Shown here: one piece after another, positions 1-11,277 of the stretch
How positions within the stretch are numbered: position 1 is the first letter of the stretch
How the letters are laid out: each line of letters begins with the position of its first letter
NCBI GenBank assembly: GCA_018646625.1
Contig: JABGUJ010000001.1
Location: 379,534 to 443,533 of the forward strand
Source: Candidatus Woesearchaeota archaeon
GTDB lineage: Archaea; Nanobdellota; Nanobdellia; Woesearchaeales; JABGUJ01
Length of the DNA: 64,000 nucleotides
Direction: 5' to 3'
Program-made: the position numbers and the translations under genes
The notes under the pieces: model-generated
Told to the model about the DNA's origin: nothing
What the model saw: only the letters and a program-made list of their open reading frames with translations
The model's database searches: none

Positions 1-35
1 TATAACAAAAAAGGCAGAGGCAAGCTGGAAGAAAT

Positions 36-3000
36 ATGAAGCAAGAACATAAGACGGTAACATTGGTGATCGGCTTAATGATAGTTGCGACTCTTGCATT
101 CAACCTATTCTTTGGCGGTTCAAACATCACAGGCAGATATGTACTTCAACCAGAAAGAGGAACGTTCCACTTAGATTATGATATCAAATTAGAACATGAT
201 TTCTATGATTATCCTGCAGATGGAATTTCTGCTGCGATTGTAATAAATGACAGCATAGAACTAGATTGTGATGAATCCGTTCTAAACGGAAACGGCCAAG
301 GAATTGGTATACTAGTAAATGCGCCAAATGTAATACTAAAAGATTGTGTAATTGATAACTACGCGTACGGAATTTACGTTAACACAACATCAAGGCCTGT
401 AATTATTGGTGGAGAAATAACCGGCAGCGATGAGAAAGACATATTTTACTTAGGTGAAGTTTCCGAGGGATTCTCAGCAGATAACTTTGATTCTGCATTA
501 TCAACCGATTTTGATAGAGAAGATTTAGAAGAAATAGAAGAACTTCAATTAGGAAAAATAAACAAAGGAAAGATTGTATTTGGAACCGCACAATCTGCTT
601 CGCTATACGGAACTAGTTCGGCAGAAACAATTGATGTATCCAACACAAACCTAGATGATGCAGTAACGATTGAACATAATTTAATTAGTGTAGATTCTGA
701 TAATTATCCGGAATTGGACGTACCTTCAACTTTAACATTCTTTGATCTAGATTACGACAACACTCCGATTATTTACAAAGACAACCAACCATGTGGCGAA
801 GAGTGTGAAATTCTAGAATATGCATATGGTGTGCTAGTATTCTATGTAGACCATTTCTCTAATTATACAACAGGAGCAAATGCAAACCTAACGACAGGGG
901 ATGATTCAGATTCACCTCCAAAATATATAAACCAAGACATAACCTTCTGGGCGATATATCAAAACGCATCCACCGGCCTCATACTAAACAGCTCAAATGC
1001 AAACGCAAGTTGTAATATCACATTTACAAATGGAACCACAAATAGCATGACATTTGTATCCGGAACAGGTTTCATGATATTGGCTAATATTACAACAGCA
1101 GGAACTAGCCATGTGAATATGAGTTGTAACGGAACAGGATATGAAACACTAAACTTAACAGAGTATTATACAGTAAACACACTAGGAAATGTAACTTATG
1201 ATGAATTTCCAATGACTACACCAGATTTATCTTCTTTAACAGGGGAGCAATTGGAAAACTACACAGGTGCAGAGATATCTAACAGTTACGGAAACATATG
1301 GTATGAAAACAGCGCAGTAAACTTTACAAACTTAAATTTGAACGATTTAATAGAGATATCGCAAAATTCAATATTTGTAAATGTAACTGCCGCACAAACA
1401 CTAAACAAATCTGCAAGACTATACATAGCAAATCTGACATTTAACCATACGCCGACCATATTTATGGATGGAGAAATATGTGCGCCCCCAGACTGTAATA
1501 TAACAACATACACTGCAGGAGATTTATATTTTTATATATCACACTTCACAACATACACAACAGGAATAGGTACAAATCTAACAGCATTCGATATAAGTGA
1601 CCCGGAAGGCGGCGCCATAAACAAACAAATAGAGCAGCAAGCAACATTCTTTGCTAACTACACAAACAGAACTAGCGGAGCAGCAATCACCGGGGCAGCC
1701 TGTACAATAAACTTCTCTGACAACTCAACCGAATTCAATGCAATGACCTATAATGTAACATCTGAATTATATGAATACAACAGAAGCTTCTCTACAGCAA
1801 CATCTTACACATATACAATAAATTGTACGAGCAACGATTTTGAGAACTTATCAGCATCCGACTCAATAACAATATCCTCAACCTTAAGCGCGCCCATACT
1901 TATGCAGTTGGCTCAAGTACAAATATCTTCACCAATACAAGTATATGGTTATACTAATGAAACTGGAGTTAATGTGACTGTTTTTGCACAACAACCAACA
2001 CAACCAATATACAGGAACTATACGGACGCCTTAAATGAGACAACATTTGGAGGTTCAGGACTAACAACGTCTGCAAACATATCTTCAAACATCATAAATT
2101 TAAATGCATATCCGGACCCAGACCATTATTTAGAATTCGCAGGGCACAATAGATCAACATTAAAATATTATGGCGTAGATTCAGTAAACGCATATCCAGG
2201 ATATTGGGAATTAACTCTTTCTGAAGAATTAGAACAAGCAGTAGAGAGTGGAGAAGTTGTAATAGGATATAATAGATCAACACCTAATGGATGGTTTAAC
2301 TTGTCACTCGACCTACACGGGGGAAGTAACTTAATATATGCAAGAACGAACGATAGCTTAGGAAATGAAGTACTATCTGAAACGCAAAACATAATATTAG
2401 ATCAAGACGCACCAACAATAGATGTATCAAACATTCCAAACAGAACAAAACTAGCAACCCCTACAGTGTCTTTCACAGTTTCCGATGATGGGGTAGTTAA
2501 CGCCTCTTCAGTTTACTTACATGTCTATAACACAACAGATAATATATCCGTTCACATAAATGATACTAATGGGGATTTAGACATTTTATCCTATTTTGAA
2601 GGTACAGGTTATAGTAATCCGAGCAACATAACTTGTTCAGGAAACAGAACAGATCAATCTTGCTCAGTAACTCTTAACCTGGCAGACGGATATTATAATT
2701 TAAGTATATATATTGCAGATACTGTACCTCGTACAAATTATACTGAAATATTCAACTTCCAAGTCTCGGCAAACTCAGGAAACATGAGCTACGTAGGATT
2801 TGAAAATTCATTAACAACCAACTTCTCACAACTATTCGAAGATGAACTAGCAAACATAACAAACGTAACAATTGGCTTACCAGGATACGGACTCATCAAC
2901 TACACAACAAATTATCTCAACTTAACAAACATAAACATATCTGATGTGGCGTTTATATCGGAAAATTCAATAAATGTAAGATCAACAACCAGCAACAAGC

Positions 3001-6000
3001 TAAATCATTCAGCTATATTGACATTATACAATCTCTCATTCCAAAGAACACCAATAGTGTTAATGGACGGACAATTCTGTAATGATCATTGCGATATAAT
3101 CTCATATACATCAAATAACTTAATGTTCAACGTATCTCACTTTACAACATACATTGCAGGCGTAAATAGCCAACTAACAGTATACGATGAAAACGACGCA
3201 GAAGGTGGAAGCCTAAACAGACAAGCGGGACAACAAACAAAGTTCTTTGCAAATTATTCTAACAGAACAAGCAATGTAAGCATAGCAACCGCATCTTGTA
3301 CAATAAACTTCTCAGATGCTTCATCAACATTCAACGCAATGACTTACAATGCAACATCTGAATTATATGAATACAATAGATCATTCGCAACGGCTGCAAT
3401 ATACACATACACAATAAATTGTACAGACGCAACATTTGAGCCACTGAACACATCAGACTCAATAGAGATATACACAGGACTAAGCACGCCGTTCATAATT
3501 ACACAACCAACACTCGTAACAAACTCAACACTAACGGTTTATGGTTACACCAATGAAACTGGTGTCAATCTAAGTATTTACACGATGGCTGATGAAGTAA
3601 CTTATAGACTGAACTCTACAACAAGCCTTTCAAGCACAGGCGTTCTGCAATCTACAACATTAAATAGATCTAACATAACCTCTTCTCAAATTGTTGTTGA
3701 AGATGATTTATCAGCACATGTGCACGAATACATGGCATTCAGAGATCACGATAGAGCAAACTTACAATATTATGAAATAACAGGAGTAACTCAGTACGGC
3801 CTACCTTCGAACGGATTATATAATGTATCTCTATCTCCAGAATTAGAAGAAGAAGTATCTATCGATCCAATAACGCAAGGAGTTCTTTATGTATTAAACA
3901 ACTCAGGACCTCCGGGTTGGTTCAATGTTTCAATAGAGCTGTATAATGGAACAAATACTTTATTCGCAAGAACAACAAGATTAGTTGGAGATGATTATGC
4001 AGATTCTGCAGAACAAATAATATATTTAGATTACCAAAGCCCAACGATTAGCATAAACATGTTAGAACAATATATAACATATGAACCAAATATAACAATA
4101 AAGATCTCGGACGACGGAGAACTTAATATGACGCAGATGGTTGTAGTAATTACAACAGGAGGTGTGAATCACTCTGCACACTTCACAAACAACACAACTC
4201 TTAACCGAACAGATTACGAAGATGCAGGATATAATACCTCGACAAGCAACATAACGTGCTCAGGAAATGAAACAAACCAATCATGTTACGTTTCACTCAA
4301 TTTGTTTGAAGATGGGGGTTATAATGTCATAGCGGTGGCGGGAGACACCGCGGGATCGTATAGTTTCCTAGGAGACAGCACAATAATATCGTATGTAGAC
4401 CCATCTACATTCGGAGTGTGGGACACCCAATGTAACGAATCCGGATGGTGCGAAGAAGATGAGTTTAACGCAGAGGGACTATTCTTCAACTGGTCTATTG
4501 GAAATCCGTATGCATTATCGAACTACTCATACACTTTAGGTAGTGCGCCACACCCACAATATGGATATAACGCATATGTTGAATGGACGAACTTGACGGT
4601 GAACAAAACTTTGTTTGTATTTACACAGAACACAACACTAACTAACTTTACTAGAACACCAATGGGTGTATATTATTTATCCATTAAAGGGGTAAACAAT
4701 TCAGGACACGATATAACTAACACTTACTCCAGCAACGGTATTATTTTCATAGATTTAACTCCTCCAACATGCGCAGGAGGAACCCCTTGTGTATATGATT
4801 CGGGAGAATACGCGGGAGGATTCGAATCCGATAACGGCATCTTAGATGCATACTGGACCTTTGAGGACAACGAATCAGGAATACTAAATTATAATTATGC
4901 ATTAGGTACTACTACGTACCCATTACCTGGATATAACAGCTTAGCGTTTGGATTACAAACCGATACAAATGTAACTGAATATAATTTAACTGTTGTAAAC
5001 AATCAAACATATTATTGGAGTGTACGGGCCAAGAATTATCAAAACTTAGAAAGCGATTGGATGAGTTCTGATGGAATCGTAGTAGATACAGTTCCACCTT
5101 ATGGGGGATGGATTAATTACACAACAGGCACTCACAGTTCAACCAACATTTCTTTAGACATCTTTAGCGGTACTGATCAAATAAGTGGAATAAACAACAC
5201 AAGATTAGATGCGAGAAGATATCAATTAAATGATGGAGAGTGCCAATCCGCAATACTGCTTACAGGTATAGCAACACCATCAATTGCAACCAGAGAATAC
5301 ATAGTAAACGTAAATGATGGATTTTGTTATGAATTCTCCTACAGAGTATATGATGCTGCAGGAAATTATAGAGATTACGAACTAGCATCTCCAGTAAAAT
5401 ATGCTAAAGTAGATAGTACGCCACCTTCAAGTGTAGTTGTAAGCGACATAAACTATCCTGCAACAACAAATCCGACAGGATATTACACAGATATGGGTAC
5501 ACAACTGTTCGCCAATTGGACTGCGGCAGAAGATTTAGATACGCAAGTCTTCGCATATCAATATATAATAACAGAAGGGGGGCCTTTAGGAGCTCATGAC
5601 TCGGTCATAACACCTTTAGTAACTGTTAATGCAACACAAAGAAGCGTAACACACACAGGATTATTACTTGATGATGGAACTTGGTATTATATTAACGTTA
5701 GAGCTGTGAATGGCGCAGGAAGAACTGGTGAATTCAACTCATCCGATGGTATTTATTATGTGGATGGTAGCATACCAACTGTTTCAATATACAGCTTTGA
5801 TAATGATACTAATCTAAGTAATGGATACCTCGATTCAGTAAATGATAACATAACAAACATCACAGTATATGCAAATGAAGTGATAGAATGTCTCTGGAGT
5901 CAATATGATATTGACTACGACGAAGATTTCGGAACACCTTGTGAAAATACATTTGCAGGAAATTTCTACAATGTATCTACAAACATAACCGTAGTCAACA

Positions 6001-9000
6001 CAACAGCAGATCCGGACACATATTATGATATCACAATAAATGTGACTAACTACAATGCAACACCAGTATCGGTATGTAATATCTCTCTAACAGAACAAGG
6101 TAACTACACTAGATACATCGTATGTAGGGATAGCAGAGGTAACGAACAACTAATGGAACAAAACTTAGGAGTTTCATTCACAGTAGATTGGCCTGAACCT
6201 CCGACAATATACTCGTTAAATTTCACCCCCGCAACAATATTCACCAATTCAACAGTCACATGTAACGGAACTTCTGGAGATAACGACGGGAACAGCACAA
6301 TAGCGTTAAAGACTATAACACTACAAATAAATGGCACAGATCCCCACTACAGCATAAATAGCGCAGCATTATCACTAGACCTGTCAGAAGAAGGACATGG
6401 AAACAGAGGGGATAACATAACTTGTATCTTTGATGTAACAGATCAAACTAACAGGACCACGACACAAAACATTACAATAAACATATCAAACATAAATCCT
6501 AATCCATTCATAATTTTATCACCTAATACGACATATGTTAACACAGAATACAATTTCACGTGGAATGCGACATCTGATCTGGATAATGATGGTATAGATT
6601 ATTTTATATGGATTTCAAATGCTTCATCGAGCTTCTTTGCAGAAAACCTTTCACTAGTCAATCATTCAACAAATGAGACGTTTGCAGGTCTAAATAACAC
6701 AGTAGGAAACCTATCAAATCTGCCAGAACAAACAGTATATTGGTACATAACTGCGTGCGATAACTCTTCACAACCATTTAATTGTACAAACTCAACAAAT
6801 GTATTGAACTTTACAATAGATCGAACAGGGCCAACAATAAATATAACAAATCCCCAAGTAAACGAGACTCTTGGTGGTTTGATTTACATAAGGGCTGCAA
6901 TAGAGGATACAAATACTGCAATAAACAATGCCACATACCAAATAGTAAACGCATCTAATCATTCAATAGTATTCACTTCAGGAACCTTAACAGAAAGTTC
7001 AGGATACTATATATATTCTTTAACCAACACATCAAATATAACAGAGGGCTTAGTTGCGGTAGTAATTAATTCTTCAGATGCGTTGGGCAATACTAATTCC
7101 GAATATAGAAACTTTACACTGAACAATTCACAAGCAACTACCACAATCATCAATCCTAATTATGGATCAAACTTCTTTAATAGTAATTTCTTCATGAACT
7201 TAACAGCCACAGCATTAGTAAACATGAGTTACACGATCACCAACAGTCTTGGTGCAATTGTGCAACAAAACACATCAAATTACTCGGCATTAGAAGCAAT
7301 AGAATCATTCTACGAACTCGTTAACGTCTCTGAACTGGGCGAAGGAGTGTTCACAATAAATTTCACAGCTTCAAGCTATGTATCGAACGACACAGAAACG
7401 ATGCCATTCTATATAGATTTAACACCTCCACAATACTCTAGTCAAACTTACACACCTGCGGCAATATATGATGATACAAATGTAACATTATACATTAATT
7501 GGTCAAATGATTTCATTACAGATGCGGGATTAAACAGATACGAACTTGAAACAATAATCATATCGCATAATGCGTCTGGAAGTTGGGCAAACACAACAGT
7601 ATACTCATCAAACGAACAATTCAGTTTAACAATAACAGATACCGCATTATCAAACGGAGAAGTAGTTGGTTGGAGATCTTATGCGACAGATTTCTCAAAC
7701 AACACAAATGTGTCCGAACTACAATCATTCACTGTACAAAACAGACCACCTGTATTCTCAGGGGCAGATGAAACTGCACTATTGACAACAAACACGCTTG
7801 GTTCAGATATTTATGAGAATTTAATTGTATACAGCGCATTAAACGTAACAACTAATACATATGACATCTTTATGTTCAATATATCTAATAACGAAACAAC
7901 GCTGGTCCACAACTCATCAAACGATCTGATTTCCCCTAAGATTTCATTCAACCTAATAACGTACTATGATCTAAATGAGAGCGATGTGTACTTGTACTAC
8001 ATATCAAATGAATCCAGAACAACGATTTCGGAACAAGGCACACATCCTGATACGTTCCTCAACAAAGTCGTATTTGTAGGATTAAATAACATATCTATTT
8101 TCCAAACATCAACAGAAAATGTCACAACACTGATTAATTTGTCATCTGATACACACATAGAGAGCTTATCCGTATCTGGTGATTACTTTACATATTCCGA
8201 AATAAACTCATCAAACTCTTCGGATAGCTATGACGCATACCTATTTGAGATACCTTCCTTAACTACAACAGCAATAGCGACATCAATTGCAAACGAAACA
8301 CAAACATCACTATCTAGCACAGATGCGTCTTATCTGTTTGATAATGGATCCATCTCCAGGATATACTACTATAATTTATCAAGTTCATCCTCAACACTGG
8401 TTGATGAACACACACACGATACGCAAAGAGTTCTAGATTTTCCTCTAACAGAAAACGGATTAATAATGTGGAGAACCTATAACTCCACAACAAACTACAC
8501 AACATATTATTACAACATCTCAACTAAAGTATTCTACAAATTAACTGATGCAGGAGACAGCAAAAGACCTAGAGGCTTTAATGGACAATATTTCTTACTA
8601 GAGGGATCATTAGATTATGTAGACAAGAACTCAGTTGTAAAAGAAATATCCATACCTGAAGATCAAACATTCACAATAAACATATCCGGAATGTTTACAG
8701 AACAAGATGACGACAATTTGGCTTATTCTGTTCTAAAAATGCCCCGGGGCACAATACTATACGATGGCTTAGACAACTCAACCACTCTACAGTTATTCAA
8801 CGGTACAATCTCTTATAACTCATCAGAATATTCAATAATAAACAACACAGCATATGCGGCAGGGCAATTTGGAAATGCACTACTTGTAGAAGGGCCAACA
8901 ACAAATCTACTATCTAATCCAAGCTTTGAAACCGGAACTACAGATCCAACAAGCTGGACAAAATCCGCAGCACCTACATACGTCACGGGAGAGAGTTCAA

Positions 9001-11276
9001 CAGCTAAAGATACAAATGATTCTATACGAGTCAACACAGTGAATTATTATGCGCAAACAATCACAGTGGCAGGAGAAACAACATACACACTTAGCGAATA
9101 TATATTGCTTAACTCATCCAGCAGTGGAAGAGCGCTAATACAAGTTATTTGGTACAATGATGACGCATTTATTTCAACCAATTATAGGTCCAACTGTGCT
9201 GTAATTGATGGAGAAGAATGCCCGCTAATAACCGATACTCAGAACTACACCAGACACCATGTAACAGTAACATCGCCTTCAAATGCAAATAGTGCCAAGA
9301 TTATACTTACTTCACTAAACAACACATACATTAAAGCTGATGCTGTACAATTTGAAGAAAAGTCATACCCTACAACATATACTGAATCTACTAGAGGCGC
9401 CGTAAATATCTCTTACCCTATGCCTTCTGATTACGACGAAGAACGGGGAACAGTACAATTTTGGTTTAAACTTGTTTCAAATCTAACCTCCGGATCATCA
9501 AACACTTTGTTTGATCTTTCAAACGAAGATCAATACATCAAAGTAGACAGACAAGATTCAACAATATCCATCATAGTAAAAGATGATGAATCAACAAACA
9601 TGTTGTCTACAGGAATAGGTGTTCTCAACACAGAACTATTCAATCTATTAACATTAACATGGCAACCGAATAATATCAGTTTGTATTACAATGGTACACT
9701 GATGAACACCACCTCAGTAAATGTTTCGCCAGAGAGCTCAAGGATCTTGCTAGGAAGCGACAGAGATTATCTAACATATGCAGGAGCATACTTTGATGAC
9801 TTAGCAATCTTTGACTACGCATTAACGCCAAATGAAGTCTCTACCTATTACAACAACGGAAAAAGCAACTACTCATTAAACAGCAACATGTCGATTAACA
9901 TATCAACAAACCAAACATCTGGTTTAGTTACAGTATCTGCAACAGAAAACCACATTGGAAGTGCCAACGCAAGATTTGTAGCTTCCGACGGAACGGTATC
10001 CGCGACCTCTGAAACCATTACATTCACCTATTATGATCTAAATGATGCGCCCATCATTAACTTTAGTTCATTAATTATAAACGTGCTTGAGGATAGTTCA
10101 AACACTTCAACAAATTTGAGTAGTTACGTATCAGATCCAGAATCAAGTGATGATGATCTGAACTGGCTATGTACGGTAAACAATACGAATATAACAATCG
10201 CCGCGAGCAACGCAACAAAGATGCTGTCCGTGACATCCGGATACAACTTTAATGGATTTGCCAACATAACTTGTACTGTATTTGATCCGCTAGCAGAAAC
10301 CGACACAGGGAATATATTAGTAAATGTAACGGCCGTAAACGACGATCCGGTACTTAATTTAAGCTCTAGTGGTCTAAATAACACAGAAATAAATGCAAAC
10401 GCTTCTACGCTAATTAATCTAAGTCTATATGTTGTAGATGTTGAAGACACAGCGGCAAACATCAATTGGACCTGTACGGCAAACACATCTAATGTAACAG
10501 CAAGCGCGAGCAACACCACTAAGATACTAAACATAACAGGATACAACGATTACACAGGCTACGCCACAATAAATTGTACTGCACATGATACCGATGCAAG
10601 CACGGTAGAACAATCATTCCAGGTTTCTTTTGTGCCGCCTGTAGATCTATCGGGACCTGTGATTACATTCAACAATCCAACAAACAACTCCGCAACAAAC
10701 ACCACACCATTAACGATAAACATATCTACGGACGAGCAAGCAAACTGTACAATGTACTTGAATAGTACAGATACGACATACAACCTAACCTCTGCTGATA
10801 ACTTAACCCATACTTATACTAGCGTAACAAGAAGCACAGATGACGAATACCACACAATAAACATCTCATGTATTGATCACGCTGAGAACAACAACACAGC
10901 AAATAGCTCAATTTCATTCAGGATGATGGTTGATTATATAATTGTACACTACTTTAACTCAACCCCTACATTGCTGGCCAATAGTTCAAACATAACATTA
11001 AATGCAACACTAACTAGCAACAACAATCTATCAACAACATATGCGACAGTAGATTTCCCTAGCGGATTCTCCCAGAATGTGACCCTAAACACACCAGATC
11101 TAACAAACATAATTGCACAATCAAACAACACAATCACAATTTTCACAAACACAACCGAAATTGGAAGACACAACGTTACGTTATATGTGAACGACACACA
11201 AAGCAACACAACAACAGCAACTGCCCACTTTACAACATTCAACGCAATAACACAAGTGGTGAACATACTAAACTAA
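36..11276 (+). CDS. Giant secreted multidomain surface protein (3746 aa)
   Basis: The protein begins with an uncleaved or weakly cleaved signal segment (about residues 8-27) and is otherwise predicted extracellular. Residues about 55-135 resemble a NosD-type right-handed beta-helix. Next come at least three related modules, each with a DxxxCxxxC-type loop and a HF(T/S)xYTTG motif, around residues 245-285, 475-515 and 1005-1045. Ig/fibronectin-like domains follow. A TolB-like propeller region lies near 2570-2870, a carbohydrate-binding-like domain near 2960-3115, a LamG/concanavalin-like domain near 3118-3278, and cadherin-like repeats near 3335-3530. It is very rich in Asn, Thr and Ser with hundreds of N-x-S/T sequons, so heavy N-glycosylation is likely. 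It has no C-terminal anchor of its own; the next gene starts one base after its stop and encodes a membrane-anchored partner. Domain names come from pattern recognition, not a profile search. The role (S-layer, adhesin or host-contact protein) is inferred. Confidence 0.85.
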   Translation: MKQEHKTVTLVIGLMIVATLAFNLFFGGSNITGRYVLQPERGTFHLDYDIKLEHDFYDYPADGISAAIVINDSIELDCDESVLNGNGQGIGILVNAPNVILKDCVIDNYAYGIYVNTTSRPVIIGGEITGSDEKDIFYLGEVSEGFSADNFDSALSTDFDREDLEEIEELQLGKINKGKIVFGTAQSASLYGTSSAETIDVSNTNLDDAVTIEHNLISVDSDNYPELDVPSTLTFFDLDYDNTPIIYKDNQPCGEECEILEYAYGVLVFYVDHFSNYTTGANANLTTGDDSDSPPKYINQDITFWAIYQNASTGLILNSSNANASCNITFTNGTTNSMTFVSGTGFMILANITTAGTSHVNMSCNGTGYETLNLTEYYTVNTLGNVTYDEFPMTTPDLSSLTGEQLENYTGAEISNSYGNIWYENSAVNFTNLNLNDLIEISQNSIFVNVTAAQTLNKSARLYIANLTFNHTPTIFMDGEICAPPDCNITTYTAGDLYFYISHFTTYTTGIGTNLTAFDISDPEGGAINKQIEQQATFFANYTNRTSGAAITGAACTINFSDNSTEFNAMTYNVTSELYEYNRSFSTATSYTYTINCTSNDFENLSASDSITISSTLSAPILMQLAQVQISSPIQVYGYTNETGVNVTVFAQQPTQPIYRNYTDALNETTFGGSGLTTSANISSNIINLNAYPDPDHYLEFAGHNRSTLKYYGVDSVNAYPGYWELTLSEELEQAVESGEVVIGYNRSTPNGWFNLSLDLHGGSNLIYARTNDSLGNEVLSETQNIILDQDAPTIDVSNIPNRTKLATPTVSFTVSDDGVVNASSVYLHVYNTTDNISVHINDTNGDLDILSYFEGTGYSNPSNITCSGNRTDQSCSVTLNLADGYYNLSIYIADTVPRTNYTEIFNFQVSANSGNMSYVGFENSLTTNFSQLFEDELANITNVTIGLPGYGLINYTTNYLNLTNINISDVAFISENSINVRSTTSNKLNHSAILTLYNLSFQRTPIVLMDGQFCNDHCDIISYTSNNLMFNVSHFTTYIAGVNSQLTVYDENDAEGGSLNRQAGQQTKFFANYSNRTSNVSIATASCTINFSDASSTFNAMTYNATSELYEYNRSFATAAIYTYTINCTDATFEPLNTSDSIEIYTGLSTPFIITQPTLVTNSTLTVYGYTNETGVNLSIYTMADEVTYRLNSTTSLSSTGVLQSTTLNRSNITSSQIVVEDDLSAHVHEYMAFRDHDRANLQYYEITGVTQYGLPSNGLYNVSLSPELEEEVSIDPITQGVLYVLNNSGPPGWFNVSIELYNGTNTLFARTTRLVGDDYADSAEQIIYLDYQSPTISINMLEQYITYEPNITIKISDDGELNMTQMVVVITTGGVNHSAHFTNNTTLNRTDYEDAGYNTSTSNITCSGNETNQSCYVSLNLFEDGGYNVIAVAGDTAGSYSFLGDSTIISYVDPSTFGVWDTQCNESGWCEEDEFNAEGLFFNWSIGNPYALSNYSYTLGSAPHPQYGYNAYVEWTNLTVNKTLFVFTQNTTLTNFTRTPMGVYYLSIKGVNNSGHDITNTYSSNGIIFIDLTPPTCAGGTPCVYDSGEYAGGFESDNGILDAYWTFEDNESGILNYNYALGTTTYPLPGYNSLAFGLQTDTNVTEYNLTVVNNQTYYWSVRAKNYQNLESDWMSSDGIVVDTVPPYGGWINYTTGTHSSTNISLDIFSGTDQISGINNTRLDARRYQLNDGECQSAILLTGIATPSIATREYIVNVNDGFCYEFSYRVYDAAGNYRDYELASPVKYAKVDSTPPSSVVVSDINYPATTNPTGYYTDMGTQLFANWTAAEDLDTQVFAYQYIITEGGPLGAHDSVITPLVTVNATQRSVTHTGLLLDDGTWYYINVRAVNGAGRTGEFNSSDGIYYVDGSIPTVSIYSFDNDTNLSNGYLDSVNDNITNITVYANEVIECLWSQYDIDYDEDFGTPCENTFAGNFYNVSTNITVVNTTADPDTYYDITINVTNYNATPVSVCNISLTEQGNYTRYIVCRDSRGNEQLMEQNLGVSFTVDWPEPPTIYSLNFTPATIFTNSTVTCNGTSGDNDGNSTIALKTITLQINGTDPHYSINSAALSLDLSEEGHGNRGDNITCIFDVTDQTNRTTTQNITINISNINPNPFIILSPNTTYVNTEYNFTWNATSDLDNDGIDYFIWISNASSSFFAENLSLVNHSTNETFAGLNNTVGNLSNLPEQTVYWYITACDNSSQPFNCTNSTNVLNFTIDRTGPTINITNPQVNETLGGLIYIRAAIEDTNTAINNATYQIVNASNHSIVFTSGTLTESSGYYIYSLTNTSNITEGLVAVVINSSDALGNTNSEYRNFTLNNSQATTTIINPNYGSNFFNSNFFMNLTATALVNMSYTITNSLGAIVQQNTSNYSALEAIESFYELVNVSELGEGVFTINFTASSYVSNDTETMPFYIDLTPPQYSSQTYTPAAIYDDTNVTLYINWSNDFITDAGLNRYELETIIISHNASGSWANTTVYSSNEQFSLTITDTALSNGEVVGWRSYATDFSNNTNVSELQSFTVQNRPPVFSGADETALLTTNTLGSDIYENLIVYSALNVTTNTYDIFMFNISNNETTLVHNSSNDLISPKISFNLITYYDLNESDVYLYYISNESRTTISEQGTHPDTFLNKVVFVGLNNISIFQTSTENVTTLINLSSDTHIESLSVSGDYFTYSEINSSNSSDSYDAYLFEIPSLTTTAIATSIANETQTSLSSTDASYLFDNGSISRIYYYNLSSSSSTLVDEHTHDTQRVLDFPLTENGLIMWRTYNSTTNYTTYYYNISTKVFYKLTDAGDSKRPRGFNGQYFLLEGSLDYVDKNSVVKEISIPEDQTFTINISGMFTEQDDDNLAYSVLKMPRGTILYDGLDNSTTLQLFNGTISYNSSEYSIINNTAYAAGQFGNALLVEGPTTNLLSNPSFETGTTDPTSWTKSAAPTYVTGESSTAKDTNDSIRVNTVNYYAQTITVAGETTYTLSEYILLNSSSSGRALIQVIWYNDDAFISTNYRSNCAVIDGEECPLITDTQNYTRHHVTVTSPSNANSAKIILTSLNNTYIKADAVQFEEKSYPTTYTESTRGAVNISYPMPSDYDEERGTVQFWFKLVSNLTSGSSNTLFDLSNEDQYIKVDRQDSTISIIVKDDESTNMLSTGIGVLNTELFNLLTLTWQPNNISLYYNGTLMNTTSVNVSPESSRILLGSDRDYLTYAGAYFDDLAIFDYALTPNEVSTYYNNGKSNYSLNSNMSINISTNQTSGLVTVSATENHIGSANARFVASDGTVSATSETITFTYYDLNDAPIINFSSLIINVLEDSSNTSTNLSSYVSDPESSDDDLNWLCTVNNTNITIAASNATKMLSVTSGYNFNGFANITCTVFDPLAETDTGNILVNVTAVNDDPVLNLSSSGLNNTEINANASTLINLSLYVVDVEDTAANINWTCTANTSNVTASASNTTKILNITGYNDYTGYATINCTAHDTDASTVEQSFQVSFVPPVDLSGPVITFNNPTNNSATNTTPLTINISTDEQANCTMYLNSTDTTYNLTSADNLTHTYTSVTRSTDDEYHTINISCIDHAENNNTANSSISFRMMVDYIIVHYFNSTPTLLANSSNITLNATLTSNNNLSTTYATVDFPSGFSQNVTLNTPDLTNIIAQSNNTITIFTNTTEIGRHNVTLYVNDTQSNTTTATAHFTTFNAITQVVNILN

Positions 11277-11277
11277 A

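Noticed and set aside
10124-11266. Long open frames antisense to the end of the giant surface gene
   Set aside because: They mirror Thr/Asn-rich coding sequence (ACA/AAC codons read as TGT/GTT), have no promoter or Shine-Dalgarno and lie wholly within a well-supported gene.
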